Of a DNA stretch of 64,000 nucleotides, positions 17,643 through 26,713 are shown piece by piece. The number at the start of each line of letters is the position of its first letter. Positions within the stretch are counted from its first letter, which is position 1. A model generated the notes under the pieces. It did no database searches and had not been told where the DNA came from. It worked only from the letters and a program-made list of their open reading frames with translations. This DNA is from DATJMJ01 sp035503915 (lineage in GTDB: Bacteria; Actinomycetota; Acidimicrobiia; Acidimicrobiales; Palsa-688): contig DATJSU010000011.1 of the NCBI GenBank assembly GCA_035503915.1, forward strand, positions 1 to 64,000, read 5' to 3'. Made by a program: the position numbers and the translations under genes.

Positions 17643-19479
17643 GCCCCCTGCTTCCACGGCGGGCGCCGTCCGTCCCCCGAAAGGGTTGCGGCCGGCAGTC
17701 CACAGGGCCCGACGGCTGGCCGGGGCGATGGTGGGCACCGCGTGGGGAGCCGGTCGAGGGCTCGTCCTCGTGTGCACGGCCGTCAGCCTGGCAAGCGGGT
17801 TATCTAGCCTCGCTTACCCGGTAGGTTTCCGGCTGGTCATCGACAACGCCCTCCACCAGCAACTAACCGGCACTGTCGTGGGCGTGGCGCTCGTGGCGGT
17901 CACCTTCAGTGCCGCCTTCGTCCTGGCCTCGACCAGCGGGGCACGTTACGGCCAGCTCACTGACCGGGCCAACTTGGCCCTCGCAGAACGGATCGGGTGG
18001 CTGGCGAATGCCGTGCCCACCCTGGAGCACTTCGAACGCCCCGAGTACCTGCGGGAAATAGACAACTTGCGCAACAACCGCCGGACGCTGGCAAGTTCGG
18101 CCACTCAGATCCTGCGCCTGGCTCAAATGGCTGTCCAGGTGGCGGGCATCGTCGTGCTCCTGGCCCTCATTTACCCACCAGTACTGCTCGTGCCGGTGCT
18201 CGCTGCCGCCCCCGGGCTTGCCGACCGCCGTGCCGGCAGGTTGCAAAAGCAGTCGGACGACAACCTGGCCGAGCGACGGCGGCTGCTCGGGGAGCTCTTC
18301 CAGCTGGCGTCCACGACCGCTCCGGCTCGTGAGTTGCGTACCTTCGGTGGTGTCGACGCAGTCCAGGCCCGGTACGCAAGCTTGGCCGGCGAAGTAAACC
18401 GCGCCACCCTGCGAGCCGCCCGGCGAGCCGCCCTTTGGGAGGCTGCCGGTTGGCTGACGTACGCCGCAGGCTTTGTCGCTGCCATCTTTGTCCTGGTCCT
18501 GCGAGCGGCCAAGGGCCAAGCCAGCCCCGGGGAAGTCGTGGAAGCGGTCAGCCTCGTGCGCCGCGCGCAGAGGCAGGTGTCGGGGGCGACGGACACAGCG
18601 GGAAGCTTTTCCACAGCCATACGCACCGCCGGCCGGCTTCTCTGGTTGGAGGACTACGCCGCCGGCGCTCAGTCCCCCGCTCGGCTCCGGCCGCCGGGAC
18701 ACCTGGCCGACGGCATACGCCTTGAGGCGGTCGACTTCACCTACCCGGGCCAGGCGTCACCTTCGTTGGTCGGCATAGGCCTGCACTTGCCAGCAGGCGC
18801 GACCGTTGCTTTGGTGGGGGAGAACGGCGCCGGCAAGACGACTCTTGTCAAACTGCTCACCGCCATGTACCGTCCGACCGCGGGCCGTATCACCGTCGAC
18901 GGGACCGACCTCTGCCAAATCGACGAGACAGCTTGGCGCGCTGGCTCCACTGCTACGTTCCAGGACTTTGCCCAGTTCCAAACACGCCTCGGAGACGGCG
19001 TCGGCGCCGGAGACTTGCCACGCATTAGTGACGACATCGCGGTCTTAGAGGCCATGGACCGGGCCGACGCCCGGGTTGTGTTGGATGGTTTGCCCGATGG
19101 CCTGGGCACCGTGGTTGGCAGCTACGTCGGGGGGCGGGGGCTCTCGGGCGGGCAGTGGCAGCGTTTGGCCTTGGCCCGGGGCTTGATGCGGGAGGCGCCG
19201 GTCCTCGTAGTACTGGACGAGCCGACCTCCAACCTGGATGCCCGCGCGGAAGCTGCCCTCTTCGAGCGCTACCAAAGCGCGGCGCGGCGCTTAGGCCAGC
19301 TACGGGGTGCGATCACCCTGCTCGTGACCCACCGTGTAGCAACTGTCCGTTCGGCCGACCTCATCGTGGTGCTGGACGGCGGCCGGGTGGTCGAGGTCGG
19401 CCGGCATGAGCAACTGCTGAGCGGTGGTGGGCTTTATGCCGAGCTTTTCAGCATCCAGGCTGCGGCTTATAAATCCTGA
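17635..19479 (+). CDS. ABC exporter, membrane and ATPase domains fused (second of pair)
   Basis: A 614-residue partner of the preceding exporter. Hydrophobic segments occupy the first 320 residues. The ATPase domain has Walker A GENGAGKTTLVKL near 394, signature LSGGQWQRLALARG near 502, Walker B VLVVLDEPTSNLD near 527 and H-loop VTHRVAT. Both catalytic Glu residues differ between the pair: the first has LDEPAAQLD, this one LDEPTSNLD, so both sites may be competent. The start was placed at the ATG overlapping the upstream stop. A stem-loop terminator spans the stop codon, so the operon ends here. Confidence 0.85.
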   Translation: MIEPPASTAGAVRPPKGLRPAVHRARRLAGAMVGTAWGAGRGLVLVCTAVSLASGLSSLAYPVGFRLVIDNALHQQLTGTVVGVALVAVTFSAAFVLASTSGARYGQLTDRANLALAERIGWLANAVPTLEHFERPEYLREIDNLRNNRRTLASSATQILRLAQMAVQVAGIVVLLALIYPPVLLVPVLAAAPGLADRRAGRLQKQSDDNLAERRRLLGELFQLASTTAPARELRTFGGVDAVQARYASLAGEVNRATLRAARRAALWEAAGWLTYAAGFVAAIFVLVLRAAKGQASPGEVVEAVSLVRRAQRQVSGATDTAGSFSTAIRTAGRLLWLEDYAAGAQSPARLRPPGHLADGIRLEAVDFTYPGQASPSLVGIGLHLPAGATVALVGENGAGKTTLVKLLTAMYRPTAGRITVDGTDLCQIDETAWRAGSTATFQDFAQFQTRLGDGVGAGDLPRISDDIAVLEAMDRADARVVLDGLPDGLGTVVGSYVGGRGLSGGQWQRLALARGLMREAPVLVVLDEPTSNLDARAEAALFERYQSAARRLGQLRGAITLLVTHRVATVRSADLIVVLDGGRVVEVGRHEQLLSGGGLYAELFSIQAAAYKS

Positions 19480-19498
19480 GCAAGGACCGCAGTTTTTT
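19460..19498 (+). terminator. Rho-independent terminator of the ABC exporter operon
   Basis: CTGCGG and CCGCAG form a perfect 6-bp stem, extendable by CTT/AAG with a bulge, followed at once by six T residues. The loop contains the stop codon of the second exporter gene. It separates this operon from tig. Confidence 0.7.
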
Positions 19499-19635
19499 CT
19501 TTGAGTAGTGCCCGTAGGGCCACCGGCAAGGAGAGAGCAGACCTCGGTGTGCCGGGCCCGGTTATGGGTATCGCGGCCCCGTCGAGCGAGCGCTCGCCTC
19601 GAAGGAGGCGGCGCGAGGTAGGCTCCGCATCTCAT

Positions 19636-21090
19636 ATGAAAAGCCAAGTGGCCCCAATGGAGGGCAACAAGGTCAAGCTCTCCGTCGAGGTTGAGGAAAC
19701 CGAGGTCGAGAGGGCCGTAGACGAAACCTTTGACAGGTTCACCAAAGAGCTTACGGTGCCCGGGTTTAGGCGAGGCAAAGTGCCTCGCCGAGTGCTCGAG
19801 GCGCGGATCGGCAAGGCCGTGGCGCGGCGCGAGGCCCTGGATAAGCACATCCCCGTCTGGTACGGGTGGGCGGTCAACGACAAAAGCGTCGACGTCATCA
19901 ACGAGCCCACGATCGAGGTGACGGCGGGGCAAGAACAGGGCCCGCTCAGCTTCGATGCCGTGGTCGAGGTCAGGCCACGCCTCAAGCTCGAGGGTTACCA
20001 AGGCCTCAAGGTGAGAGTCCCGAGCCCAGTGGTCACCGCGACGGACATCCAGGCCCAGATCGACCGCCTGAGGGGGAACTTCGCGGAGCTCGCTGTCGTC
20101 GAGCGCGAAGCGCGCATAGGCGACAGCGTGATCATCGACATGAACGCAACTCGCGACGGCAAGCCCGTGGCGGGGATGTCCTACAGCGATTACTCCGTCG
20201 AGCTGGGAGCGGGCAACGACCTCCCGGAGCTGGACGAACACCTGCCCGGCGCCAAGGCGGGCGCCAGCGTCACCTTCGAGGCGGACCTCGGAGGTGCCAC
20301 TGCCCAGGTGGAGGTTCAAGTGAAACAGGTCCAGGAAAAGGTACTCCCGGAGGAGACTGACGAGTGGGCCTCCGAAGCATCGGAGTTTTCTACCGTCGTC
20401 GAGCTGCGCAAGGACATCGAGACGAGGCTGAGCGAGGTCAAGCGGGCGCAGGCTGCGCTCACGCTGCGCAACGCCGTCCTCGAGGGCCTTGTTGGCCTGG
20501 TCAACGAGGAACCGCCGAGCGTGCTGGTCGACGCCGAGACCCAGCACATGGCCGAGGAGCTCGGCAACCGCCTGGACGCTCAGGGGATCCCTCTCCAGCG
20601 CTACCTCGACGCCCTCAGCAAGACCCTGGAGGAGCTCGTCGGACAGCTGAAAGAGCAGGCGGTCCCGGCTGTCAAGTCCGACCTCGCGCTCCGGTCCATC
20701 GCCGACGCGGTGGGCATCGAGCCCTCAGAGGCGGAGATGGAGGACTTCATGGGGCGCATGGCGGCGCAGGCTGGAGTCGACGCGCAGGCGTTCATTTCTC
20801 AGGTGGAGCGCGCAGGACGGCGTCTCGCGGTACGCTCAGATCTTAGAAAGAGCAAGGCTTTCGATTGGGTAGTCGAGCACGCTGAGATAAGCGACGAGGA
20901 GGGAAACCCGGTGGACAGGGCATCGCTAGCGCGCCCGAGTGAGGCGACCTTGGCCGGGGAGGCCCCTGCAACAGGTGCCGAGGGCACCGGCGTCGGCGTT
21001 GGCGCCCTGGCCACGGGCGGTACGAGCGGGACAGGCGGCGGCCCCGCCGCGGCGAGCCCTGCTCGCCCGGCCGCGGGAGGCGCCGAGTGA
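19636..21090 (+). CDS. tig: trigger factor
   Basis: The ribosome-bound chaperone and prolyl isomerase that meets nascent chains at the exit tunnel. The ribosome-binding signature is visible as TVPGFRRGKVPR near residue 40 (family GFRxGKxP). An FKBP-type domain covers about 150-240 and a long helical chaperone region follows to about 430. The C-terminus ends in a 50-residue tail of Gly, Ala, Thr and Ser that most trigger factors lack. I start at the ATG in CATATGAAAAGC because the family begins just here. Longer upstream frames add a basic stretch with no homology. A TAGGCT box lies 11 bases upstream. GTGA overlap joins it to clpP. Confidence 0.93.
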   Translation: MKSQVAPMEGNKVKLSVEVEETEVERAVDETFDRFTKELTVPGFRRGKVPRRVLEARIGKAVARREALDKHIPVWYGWAVNDKSVDVINEPTIEVTAGQEQGPLSFDAVVEVRPRLKLEGYQGLKVRVPSPVVTATDIQAQIDRLRGNFAELAVVEREARIGDSVIIDMNATRDGKPVAGMSYSDYSVELGAGNDLPELDEHLPGAKAGASVTFEADLGGATAQVEVQVKQVQEKVLPEETDEWASEASEFSTVVELRKDIETRLSEVKRAQAALTLRNAVLEGLVGLVNEEPPSVLVDAETQHMAEELGNRLDAQGIPLQRYLDALSKTLEELVGQLKEQAVPAVKSDLALRSIADAVGIEPSEAEMEDFMGRMAAQAGVDAQAFISQVERAGRRLAVRSDLRKSKAFDWVVEHAEISDEEGNPVDRASLARPSEATLAGEAPATGAEGTGVGVGALATGGTSGTGGGPAAASPARPAAGGAE

Positions 21091-21719
21091 GAGTTGTCAG
21101 CCAGTACCACGTCCCCGGGATTTTCGAACAGACCAACCGCGGGGAGCGAGGGTACGACCTGTTCTCCCGGATGCTCGAGGAAAATATCGTTTTCCTCGGT
21201 ACCCCGATCGACGACTACGTAGCCAATGCCGTGTGCGCGCAGCTCCTCTACCTCGAGTACAAGAACCCCGACAAAGACATCAGCATCTACATCAACTCTC
21301 CTGGTGGCGACATCACGGCGCTCTTCGCCGTCTACGACACGATGAAGTTCGTGCGTAACGACATCTCGACGTTTTGCTATGGGCAGGCGGCGTCGGCGGC
21401 AGCGGTTATCCTGGCGGGCGGGACGAAGGGCAAGCGCTACGCCCTCCCCCATGCCCGCATCCTCTTGCACCAGCCTTATGGCGGCGCAGCAGGTCAGGCG
21501 GCTGATATCGAGATCCAGGCCAAGGAGATCATCCGGATGCGTGACTTGCTCAACGAGATGATCGCCCTGGACACAGGTCAGACCCTCGAGAAGGTGGGCA
21601 CGGACACTGACCGCGACTTCATCATGAGCGCCTCCGAGGCTCAGGATTACGGCATCATTGACGAAGTGATAACGACCCGTGAGCTAGCCGGCGTCCCTCA
21701 GGCCGCCGGCGTGGCCTGA
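21087..21719 (+). CDS. clpP: ATP-dependent Clp protease proteolytic subunit, ClpP2-type
   Basis: The 210-residue serine peptidase that assembles into the barrel fed by ClpX. Catalytic Ser lies in YGQAASAAAV, His in ILLHQPYGG and Asp in TDRDFIMSASEA. Substrate-strand INSPGGDITA is intact. The wording around the Ser (GQAASAAAV), the IEIQAKEIIRMR helix and DYGIIDEVI match the ClpP2 branch of actinobacteria rather than ClpP1. Tandem clpP1-clpP2 between tig and clpX is common in actinobacteria, yet only one gene is here. The GTG start overlaps the tig stop by 4 bases. Confidence 0.95.
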   Translation: MRVVSQYHVPGIFEQTNRGERGYDLFSRMLEENIVFLGTPIDDYVANAVCAQLLYLEYKNPDKDISIYINSPGGDITALFAVYDTMKFVRNDISTFCYGQAASAAAVILAGGTKGKRYALPHARILLHQPYGGAAGQAADIEIQAKEIIRMRDLLNEMIALDTGQTLEKVGTDTDRDFIMSASEAQDYGIIDEVITTRELAGVPQAAGVA

Positions 21720-21737
21720 GCGACCGAGGAGCACCGG

Positions 21738-23015
21738 ATGGCTAAGTTCGGCGAATCGAGCGAGCTTGTCAAATGCTCCTTTTGCGGTAAGTCGCAAAAG
21801 CAGGTCAAAAAGCTTATAGCAGGCCCGAGCGTTTACATTTGTGACGAGTGTATCGACCTCTGCAACGACATAATCGAAGAAGAGCTCTCCGAGCCGACAG
21901 AGGTCCGCTTTGACGAGCTGCCAAAACCTACCGAGATCTTCAACTTTCTCAACGATTACGTGATCGGGCAAGAACGAGCAAAGAAGATCCTTTCGGTCGC
22001 CGTTTACAACCATTACAAGCGGGTACAGGCGGGCGGTTATTCGGACGGCGATGTAGAACTGCAAAAGTCGAACATCCTCCTCCTTGGCCCAACGGGCTGC
22101 GGGAAGACTTTCCTGGCGCAAACGCTCGCGAGGATGCTCAACGTGCCCTTCGCGATAGCGGACGCGACGGCGCTCACCGAGGCTGGGTACGTGGGCGAGG
22201 ACGTCGAGAACATCTTGCTCAAGCTGATACAGGCGGCCGACTACGACATCAAGAAGGCCGAGACCGGCATCATCTACATAGACGAGATCGACAAGATCGC
22301 CCGCAAGAGCGAGAACCCCTCTATCACGAGGGATGTCTCCGGCGAAGGCGTGCAGCAGGCGCTGCTCAAGATCCTGGAAGGCACGACAGCTTCGGTGCCG
22401 CCACAGGGGGGCCGCAAGCACCCCCACCAAGAGTTCATCCAGATCGACACAACGAATGTCTTGTTCATCTGTGGCGGTGCCTTTGCAGGTCTGGACCGCA
22501 TCGTCCAGGGGCGCCTCGGCAAGCAAGGGATCGGCTTCCGCGCTGAGATCCGCAGGGCACACGAGGCAGACGAAGACGAGCTTTTTTCGCACGTGCTGCC
22601 TGAAGATCTCCTCAAGTTCGGGCTGATCCCTGAATTTGTCGGCCGGCTGCCGGTGCTCGGGACGGTGTCCACATTGGACAAAACGGCCCTCATCCGCATC
22701 CTCACCGAGCCGAAGAACGCACTTGTCAAGCAGTACCGCAAGGTCTTCGAGCTCGATGGAGTCGAGCTCGAGTTCTCCGCTGACGCCTTGGAAGCTGTCG
22801 CCGAACAAGCGATGCTCCGTGGCACGGGCGCGAGGGGCCTGCGGGCGATCCTGGAAGAAGTCCTCCTAGAAGTCATGTACGACTTGCCGAGCCGTTCAGA
22901 CATCGGCAAGTGCGTCATCGACCGTTCCGTGGTGCTCGAGCGGGTAAACCCGACCCTCGTCCCTCGTACCGACGTCGCTCACAAGGAGCCGCGGCCTAGG
23001 AGGGCCGCCAGCTGA
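21738..23015 (+). CDS. clpX: ATP-dependent Clp protease ATP-binding subunit ClpX
   Basis: The AAA+ unfoldase that recognises substrates and threads them into ClpP. The 425 residues are standard length. The N-terminal zinc domain has CSFCGKS and CDECIDLC (residues 13-42). The AAA+ core shows Walker A GPTGCGKT near 116, Walker B IIYIDEID near 178, the pore-2 region GGRKHPHQ near 224 and the ClpP-docking loop with IGF (KQGIGF). Sensor-2 GTGARGLR is present. ATG follows GAGGAGC. It sits 18 bases after clpP. An AGGAGG near the 3' end serves folC. Confidence 0.97.
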   Translation: MAKFGESSELVKCSFCGKSQKQVKKLIAGPSVYICDECIDLCNDIIEEELSEPTEVRFDELPKPTEIFNFLNDYVIGQERAKKILSVAVYNHYKRVQAGGYSDGDVELQKSNILLLGPTGCGKTFLAQTLARMLNVPFAIADATALTEAGYVGEDVENILLKLIQAADYDIKKAETGIIYIDEIDKIARKSENPSITRDVSGEGVQQALLKILEGTTASVPPQGGRKHPHQEFIQIDTTNVLFICGGAFAGLDRIVQGRLGKQGIGFRAEIRRAHEADEDELFSHVLPEDLLKFGLIPEFVGRLPVLGTVSTLDKTALIRILTEPKNALVKQYRKVFELDGVELEFSADALEAVAEQAMLRGTGARGLRAILEEVLLEVMYDLPSRSDIGKCVIDRSVVLERVNPTLVPRTDVAHKEPRPRRAAS

Positions 23016-24343
23016 ACCTCGGTGAAGCGCTCGCCTGGCTGGACCGCCACCAAAATCTCGAGCGCATACTCTCGGACGAACGACTTCGTGCCCCAGAGCC
23101 CGAAAGGATGCGCAGGTTCGCGCACTACATGGGCGACCCCCAGGACGCGCAAGCTGTCCTGCATATAACCGGTACAAATGGCAAGACATCGACGGCACGT
23201 GCGCTCACGCAGCTGTTGATTTCGAAGGGCCTGCGGGTCGGCACTTATATAAGCCCTCATCTCGAGCAGATAAACGAGCGCATCATGTTCGCCCTGGAGC
23301 CGATAAGCGACATCGACCTCGCGCAGGTGCTTTCCGAAGTTGCCGACCTGGAGGCCTCGGGCCCCGAACTTGCGCGGCTCAACTGGTTCGAGGTCCTGAC
23401 GGCAGCAGCTTTCCGGTATTTCTCTGATCGTCCTGTTGATGCCGCCGTCGTCGAGGTGGGTCTCGGCGGGCGTTGGGACGCCACCAACATCGCCACAGCG
23501 TCGGTGGCTGTCGTGACCAACGTCGCCCTCGACCACACCGAGCTGCTTGGCCCGACGCGCGAGCACATTGCCAAAGAGAAGGCCGGCATCATCAAGGCTG
23601 GCTCGACGCTCGTCCTCGGCGAGACGAGAGAGGAGCTGTACGGCATCTTTGCGGCCGAGTCACCCGAGACGCTCTGGTGGGCTGGCAGGGATTTTGCCGT
23701 CGAGTCGAACCTGTTGGCAGTCGGCGGCAGGCTCTTGGACCTGCGCACGCCCGGAGGGCGCTATGACGATGTTTACCTGCACTTGCACGGGCGGCACCAG
23801 GCAGACAATTTCCTCGCCGCCCTCGTCGCTGCCGAGGCGTTCTTCGGTCGGCCGTTGGAAGCGGACATTGTCGCTTCGGCGGCAGCCCAAGTGAGCTCGC
23901 CCGGGCGGATGGAGGTTATCCAGCAGCGGCCCGTCGTTGTCCTCGACGGCGCCAAGAACATCGCCGGTGCGGAGTCCTCGGCGGCCGCCCTCTTGGAGGA
24001 GTTCGGCAGCGACCGGCCTGTGGTGATGGTCGTCGGGATGCTGAAGGGAAAGGACGCCCGCGAGATGCTCGAGGCCCTCGGAGCAGCCAGGGCGCGGCTC
24101 GTCGTGACGTGCCCCCCTCCCTCGCCCCGGGCCCAGCCGGCGGAGCTGCTTGCCGAGGCGGCGCGCTCCTTGGGTACCGTGGCCGTGGCCACCGGTTCAG
24201 TCGCCGAAGCACTGGGCCTCGCGCTCCACGAATCGACCGAACAGGACCTGGTGCTTGTCACGGGGTCGCTGTACACAGTGGGTGAGGCGCGCGCAGAGTT
24301 GCGCGAGCGCCTCGGCGAGGCGGCCGCGCACCCCGGCGTCTAG
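23012..24343 (+). CDS. folC: folylpolyglutamate synthase / dihydrofolate synthase (CTG start)
   Basis: This enzyme adds glutamate to dihydropteroate and to folates using ATP. The P-loop ITGTNGKTSTAR lies near residue 53, followed by GTYISPHLEQINER, the metal/Mur-ligase core VEVGLGGRWDATN, and GAKNIAGAES. The N-terminal family block (ALAWLDRHQNLERI and PEPERMRRF) is encoded upstream of the first in-frame ATG at 23108. An in-frame TAG at 22997 leaves no ATG, GTG or TTG before that block. The only fitting start is CTG, 8 bases after AGGAGG and overlapping the clpX stop as CTGA. Starting at 23108 would remove 32 conserved residues. Confidence 0.85.
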   Translation: MNLGEALAWLDRHQNLERILSDERLRAPEPERMRRFAHYMGDPQDAQAVLHITGTNGKTSTARALTQLLISKGLRVGTYISPHLEQINERIMFALEPISDIDLAQVLSEVADLEASGPELARLNWFEVLTAAAFRYFSDRPVDAAVVEVGLGGRWDATNIATASVAVVTNVALDHTELLGPTREHIAKEKAGIIKAGSTLVLGETREELYGIFAAESPETLWWAGRDFAVESNLLAVGGRLLDLRTPGGRYDDVYLHLHGRHQADNFLAALVAAEAFFGRPLEADIVASAAAQVSSPGRMEVIQQRPVVVLDGAKNIAGAESSAAALLEEFGSDRPVVMVVGMLKGKDAREMLEALGAARARLVVTCPPPSPRAQPAELLAEAARSLGTVAVATGSVAEALGLALHESTEQDLVLVTGSLYTVGEARAELRERLGEAAAHPGV

Positions 24344-24357
24344 AGCCCGCTGTCCGC

Positions 24358-24363
24358 TAACCT
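24358..24363 (+). promoter_or_regulatory. candidate -10 box of ndk (leaderless)
   Basis: TAACCT ends 9 bases before the ndk GTG, with no ribosome site between. The placement is the same as at glpD and rplU. Confidence 0.35.
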
Positions 24364-24372
24364 CGCTCGCTT

Positions 24373-24792
24373 GTGGCAGACAAAGGGACAACGCTGGTCA
24401 TCTGCAAGCCCGACGCGGTCGAAAGAGGCCTCGTGGGCGAAGTCCTCGGTCGTTTCGAGCGCCGTGGCCTGCGCTTGGTGCGAGCCGAGCTGCGCTCGAT
24501 AGACCGCCCGACAGCCGCAGCCCACTACGCCGAGCACGTCGGGAAGCCTTTTTACGAAAGCCTCATTGCTCACATAACACGCTCAGCGGTGCTCCTCGCG
24601 GTAGTCGAGGGGCCGGAGGACACCTGGCAGGTGGTGCGGCTCATGATGGGCGCGACAAACCCCGCTCAGGCGGCCCCCGGGACCATTCGCGGAGATCTCG
24701 CGATCTCTCTCACCGAAAACGTCGTGCACGGCAGCGACAGTGCCGAGTCGGCTCGCCGTGAGGTCGCCCTGTTCTTCCCTGACCTGGTTTAA
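24373..24792 (+). CDS. ndk: nucleoside-diphosphate kinase
   Basis: It transfers the gamma phosphate from ATP to NDPs through a phospho-histidine, balancing the nucleotide pool. The 139 residues are standard. The opening TLVICKPDAVERGLVGEVLGRF is typical and the active-site His lies in ENVVHGSDS near residue 118. The nucleotide-binding LMMGATNPAQAAPGTIRGD block is intact. It starts at GTG and appears to have its own -10 box 9 bases upstream and no Shine-Dalgarno. It lies 29 bases after folC and 60 bases before mreB. Confidence 0.96.
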   Translation: MADKGTTLVICKPDAVERGLVGEVLGRFERRGLRLVRAELRSIDRPTAAAHYAEHVGKPFYESLIAHITRSAVLLAVVEGPEDTWQVVRLMMGATNPAQAAPGTIRGDLAISLTENVVHGSDSAESARREVALFFPDLV

Positions 24793-24836
24793 CGACTTTC
24801 TCAGCCTCAGGCTTGGTGCGAGCGGCCCAGGGCAGT

Positions 24837-24842
24837 TAACCT
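24837..24842 (+). promoter_or_regulatory. candidate -10 box of mreB (leaderless)
   Basis: TAACCT lies 10 bases before the mreB GTG. The intervening TTGGGGTAACC has no convincing ribosome site. This would start the rod-shape operon separately from ndk. Confidence 0.35.
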
Positions 24843-24852
24843 TGGGGTAACC

Positions 24853-25881
24853 GTGCGCGACAGATTCTTCTCTTCTTTCCGGCGGGGGTTAGCCGTTGAC
24901 TTGGGGACGGCAAACACCCTTGTCTACCTGCAAGGACGTGGGATCGTCCTCAACGAGCCGTCTGTCGTGGCGATCGATGCGCGCGATGGGCGCCCACTAG
25001 CGGTTGGGCTCGAAGCCAAGCGCATGATTGGGCGCACACCTGCGCATATCCAAGCGGTCAGGCCGCTCCGAGACGGCGTGATCGCCAATTTCGAGATTTG
25101 CGAAAAGATGCTCGCCTACTTCATCCGCCGGGTGCACCCCGGACGGCTTTCAAAGCCTGACATGGTGATTTGCGTGCCTTCTGGCGTTACCGGTGTCGAA
25201 AAGAGGGCAGTCATGGACGCAGCCGAGGCAGCGGGCGCCCGCCAAGCTTGGATCATCGAGGAACCGATGGCCGCCGCGATCGGCGCGGGTCTGCCAGTTC
25301 ACGAGCCCACGGGCAACATGGTCGTTGACATAGGCGGGGGTACCACAGAAGTGGCGGTCATCTCAATGGGTGGGATCGTGACCAGCCAGTCTGTCCGGAT
25401 CGCGGGCGACGAACTGGACGAGGCGATCATTGCCTACATCAAAAAGGAGTACAGCCTTGCGCTGGGTGAGCGTACCGCCGAGGAGATCAAGATCGCGCTC
25501 GGCTCAGCGTGCCCCCTCCAAGAGGAGGTGAGCGCAGAGATACGGGGCCGAGACCTGATCTCGGGGCTCCCGAAAACGATCATCACAACAACCGAGGAGA
25601 TCCGCGAAGCAATTGAGGAGCCAGTGGCCGCGATCGTCGACGCTGTCAAGGTGACCTTGGACAAGACACCCCCCGAGCTGGCAGCAGACATCATGGAACA
25701 GGGCATAGTCCTGACCGGTGGTGGAGCACTCCTGCACGGCCTGGACGCGAGGCTTGCTGCTGAGACAGGGATGCCGATCGTGATCGCCGACAACCCTCTC
25801 CAGTCGGTCGCGTTCGGCAGCGGTCAGTGCCTCGAACAGCTCCCGATCTTGTCAGACGTGCTCATGACCAGTTCTCGCTAG
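24853..25881 (+). CDS. mreB: rod shape-determining protein MreB
   Basis: The bacterial actin that forms membrane-associated filaments and steers lateral wall synthesis. All actin-fold phosphate and adenosine motifs are seen: AVDLGTANTLVY (phosphate 1), VVDIGGGTTEVAVIS (phosphate 2) and GIVLTGGGALLHGLD (adenosine). 342 residues is normal. The N-terminal MRDRFFSSF could act as the amphipathic membrane contact. It starts at GTG. It heads mreB-mreC-mreD-mrdA-rodA, a complete elongasome set, so the cell is likely rod-shaped at some stage. Confidence 0.97.
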   Translation: MRDRFFSSFRRGLAVDLGTANTLVYLQGRGIVLNEPSVVAIDARDGRPLAVGLEAKRMIGRTPAHIQAVRPLRDGVIANFEICEKMLAYFIRRVHPGRLSKPDMVICVPSGVTGVEKRAVMDAAEAAGARQAWIIEEPMAAAIGAGLPVHEPTGNMVVDIGGGTTEVAVISMGGIVTSQSVRIAGDELDEAIIAYIKKEYSLALGERTAEEIKIALGSACPLQEEVSAEIRGRDLISGLPKTIITTTEEIREAIEEPVAAIVDAVKVTLDKTPPELAADIMEQGIVLTGGGALLHGLDARLAAETGMPIVIADNPLQSVAFGSGQCLEQLPILSDVLMTSSR

Positions 25882-25894
25882 GCGGCCCGCAGCC

Positions 25895-26713
25895 GTGGCT
25901 GCCCGACCGCGAGGCCGGTTCTTGCTGCTCGTGCTCGTGCTTCTCGGCGTCACCTTCGTAACCCTCTCGGACCGCACCGGCACGAGCGGGATCTTCACAA
26001 AAGCGCGCTCGTACGCGAGGCAGGTCGTCAACCCGCTCCAGGACGCGGCGCACTCATTGCTCCAACCGGTCGGCAACTTTATCTATGGGGCGCTCAATTA
26101 CCAGCGTGTCGAGGACCAGTACCAGTCCCTCCGCCGGCAGGTCCTCAACGACCAGGCGGCTGACGCGGTTGCCCAGTTTGAGCAAGACGAAGCGGACAGT
26201 GTGATCGCCGAGCAACACCTGAGCTACTTGGCCGGGATCCCTTCTCTTGCCGCCGAGGTCGTCGGTACGGGGAGCGCCAATTTCGAGCAAACCATAGAGG
26301 TAAACCGCGGTTCGGACAACGGGGTCGTAGCCGGCCAGCCCGTTGTCTGCTCAGGTGGCTTGGTCGGCAGTGTCTCGGCCGTGTCGCCCCGCATGGCGAC
26401 GATAACCTTGCTTGACGACCCGTCTTTTACCGTCGGCGTGAGGGAGATCTCCACCCCAGTGGTCGGTGCCGCCGTCGGTGAGGGCGCCGGCAACTCCCTG
26501 CAGGTGATCGACATCAACGTTGGGGAGAAAATCAAAAAGGGCGACTGGCTTGTAACGAGCGGGCTCGACTTGTTCCCGGCGGGGTTGCCTGTAGGCCGCG
26601 TCATCTCTGTTACCTCGCCGGGCGGGGCCCTCGAGCAAGAGATTGCCATGGAACCATTGGCAGACTTGGGCAATTTAGAGTTCGTGCGAGTGTTGTTGTG
26701 GTCGCCCGAATGA
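25895..26713 (+). CDS. mreC: rod shape-determining protein MreC
   Basis: A membrane-anchored scaffold that links MreB to the wall synthases. One transmembrane helix lies at residues 8-24 (RFLLLVLVLLGVTFVTL). A coiled-coil region follows around 75-110 and then the beta-barrel domain outside, with NRGSDNGVVAGQPVVCSGGLVG and GDWLVTSGLDLFPAGLPVG as family landmarks. 272 residues. It starts at GTG 13 bases after mreB and overlaps mreD by 4 bases. Confidence 0.93.
   Translation: MAARPRGRFLLLVLVLLGVTFVTLSDRTGTSGIFTKARSYARQVVNPLQDAAHSLLQPVGNFIYGALNYQRVEDQYQSLRRQVLNDQAADAVAQFEQDEADSVIAEQHLSYLAGIPSLAAEVVGTGSANFEQTIEVNRGSDNGVVAGQPVVCSGGLVGSVSAVSPRMATITLLDDPSFTVGVREISTPVVGAAVGEGAGNSLQVIDINVGEKIKKGDWLVTSGLDLFPAGLPVGRVISVTSPGGALEQEIAMEPLADLGNLEFVRVLLWSPE

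Noticed and set aside
19501..19635. Longer start for trigger factor
   Set aside because: The extra 45 residues are basic and low in similarity to the family, and begin inside the run after the upstream terminator. The ATG at 19636 matches the family N-terminus.
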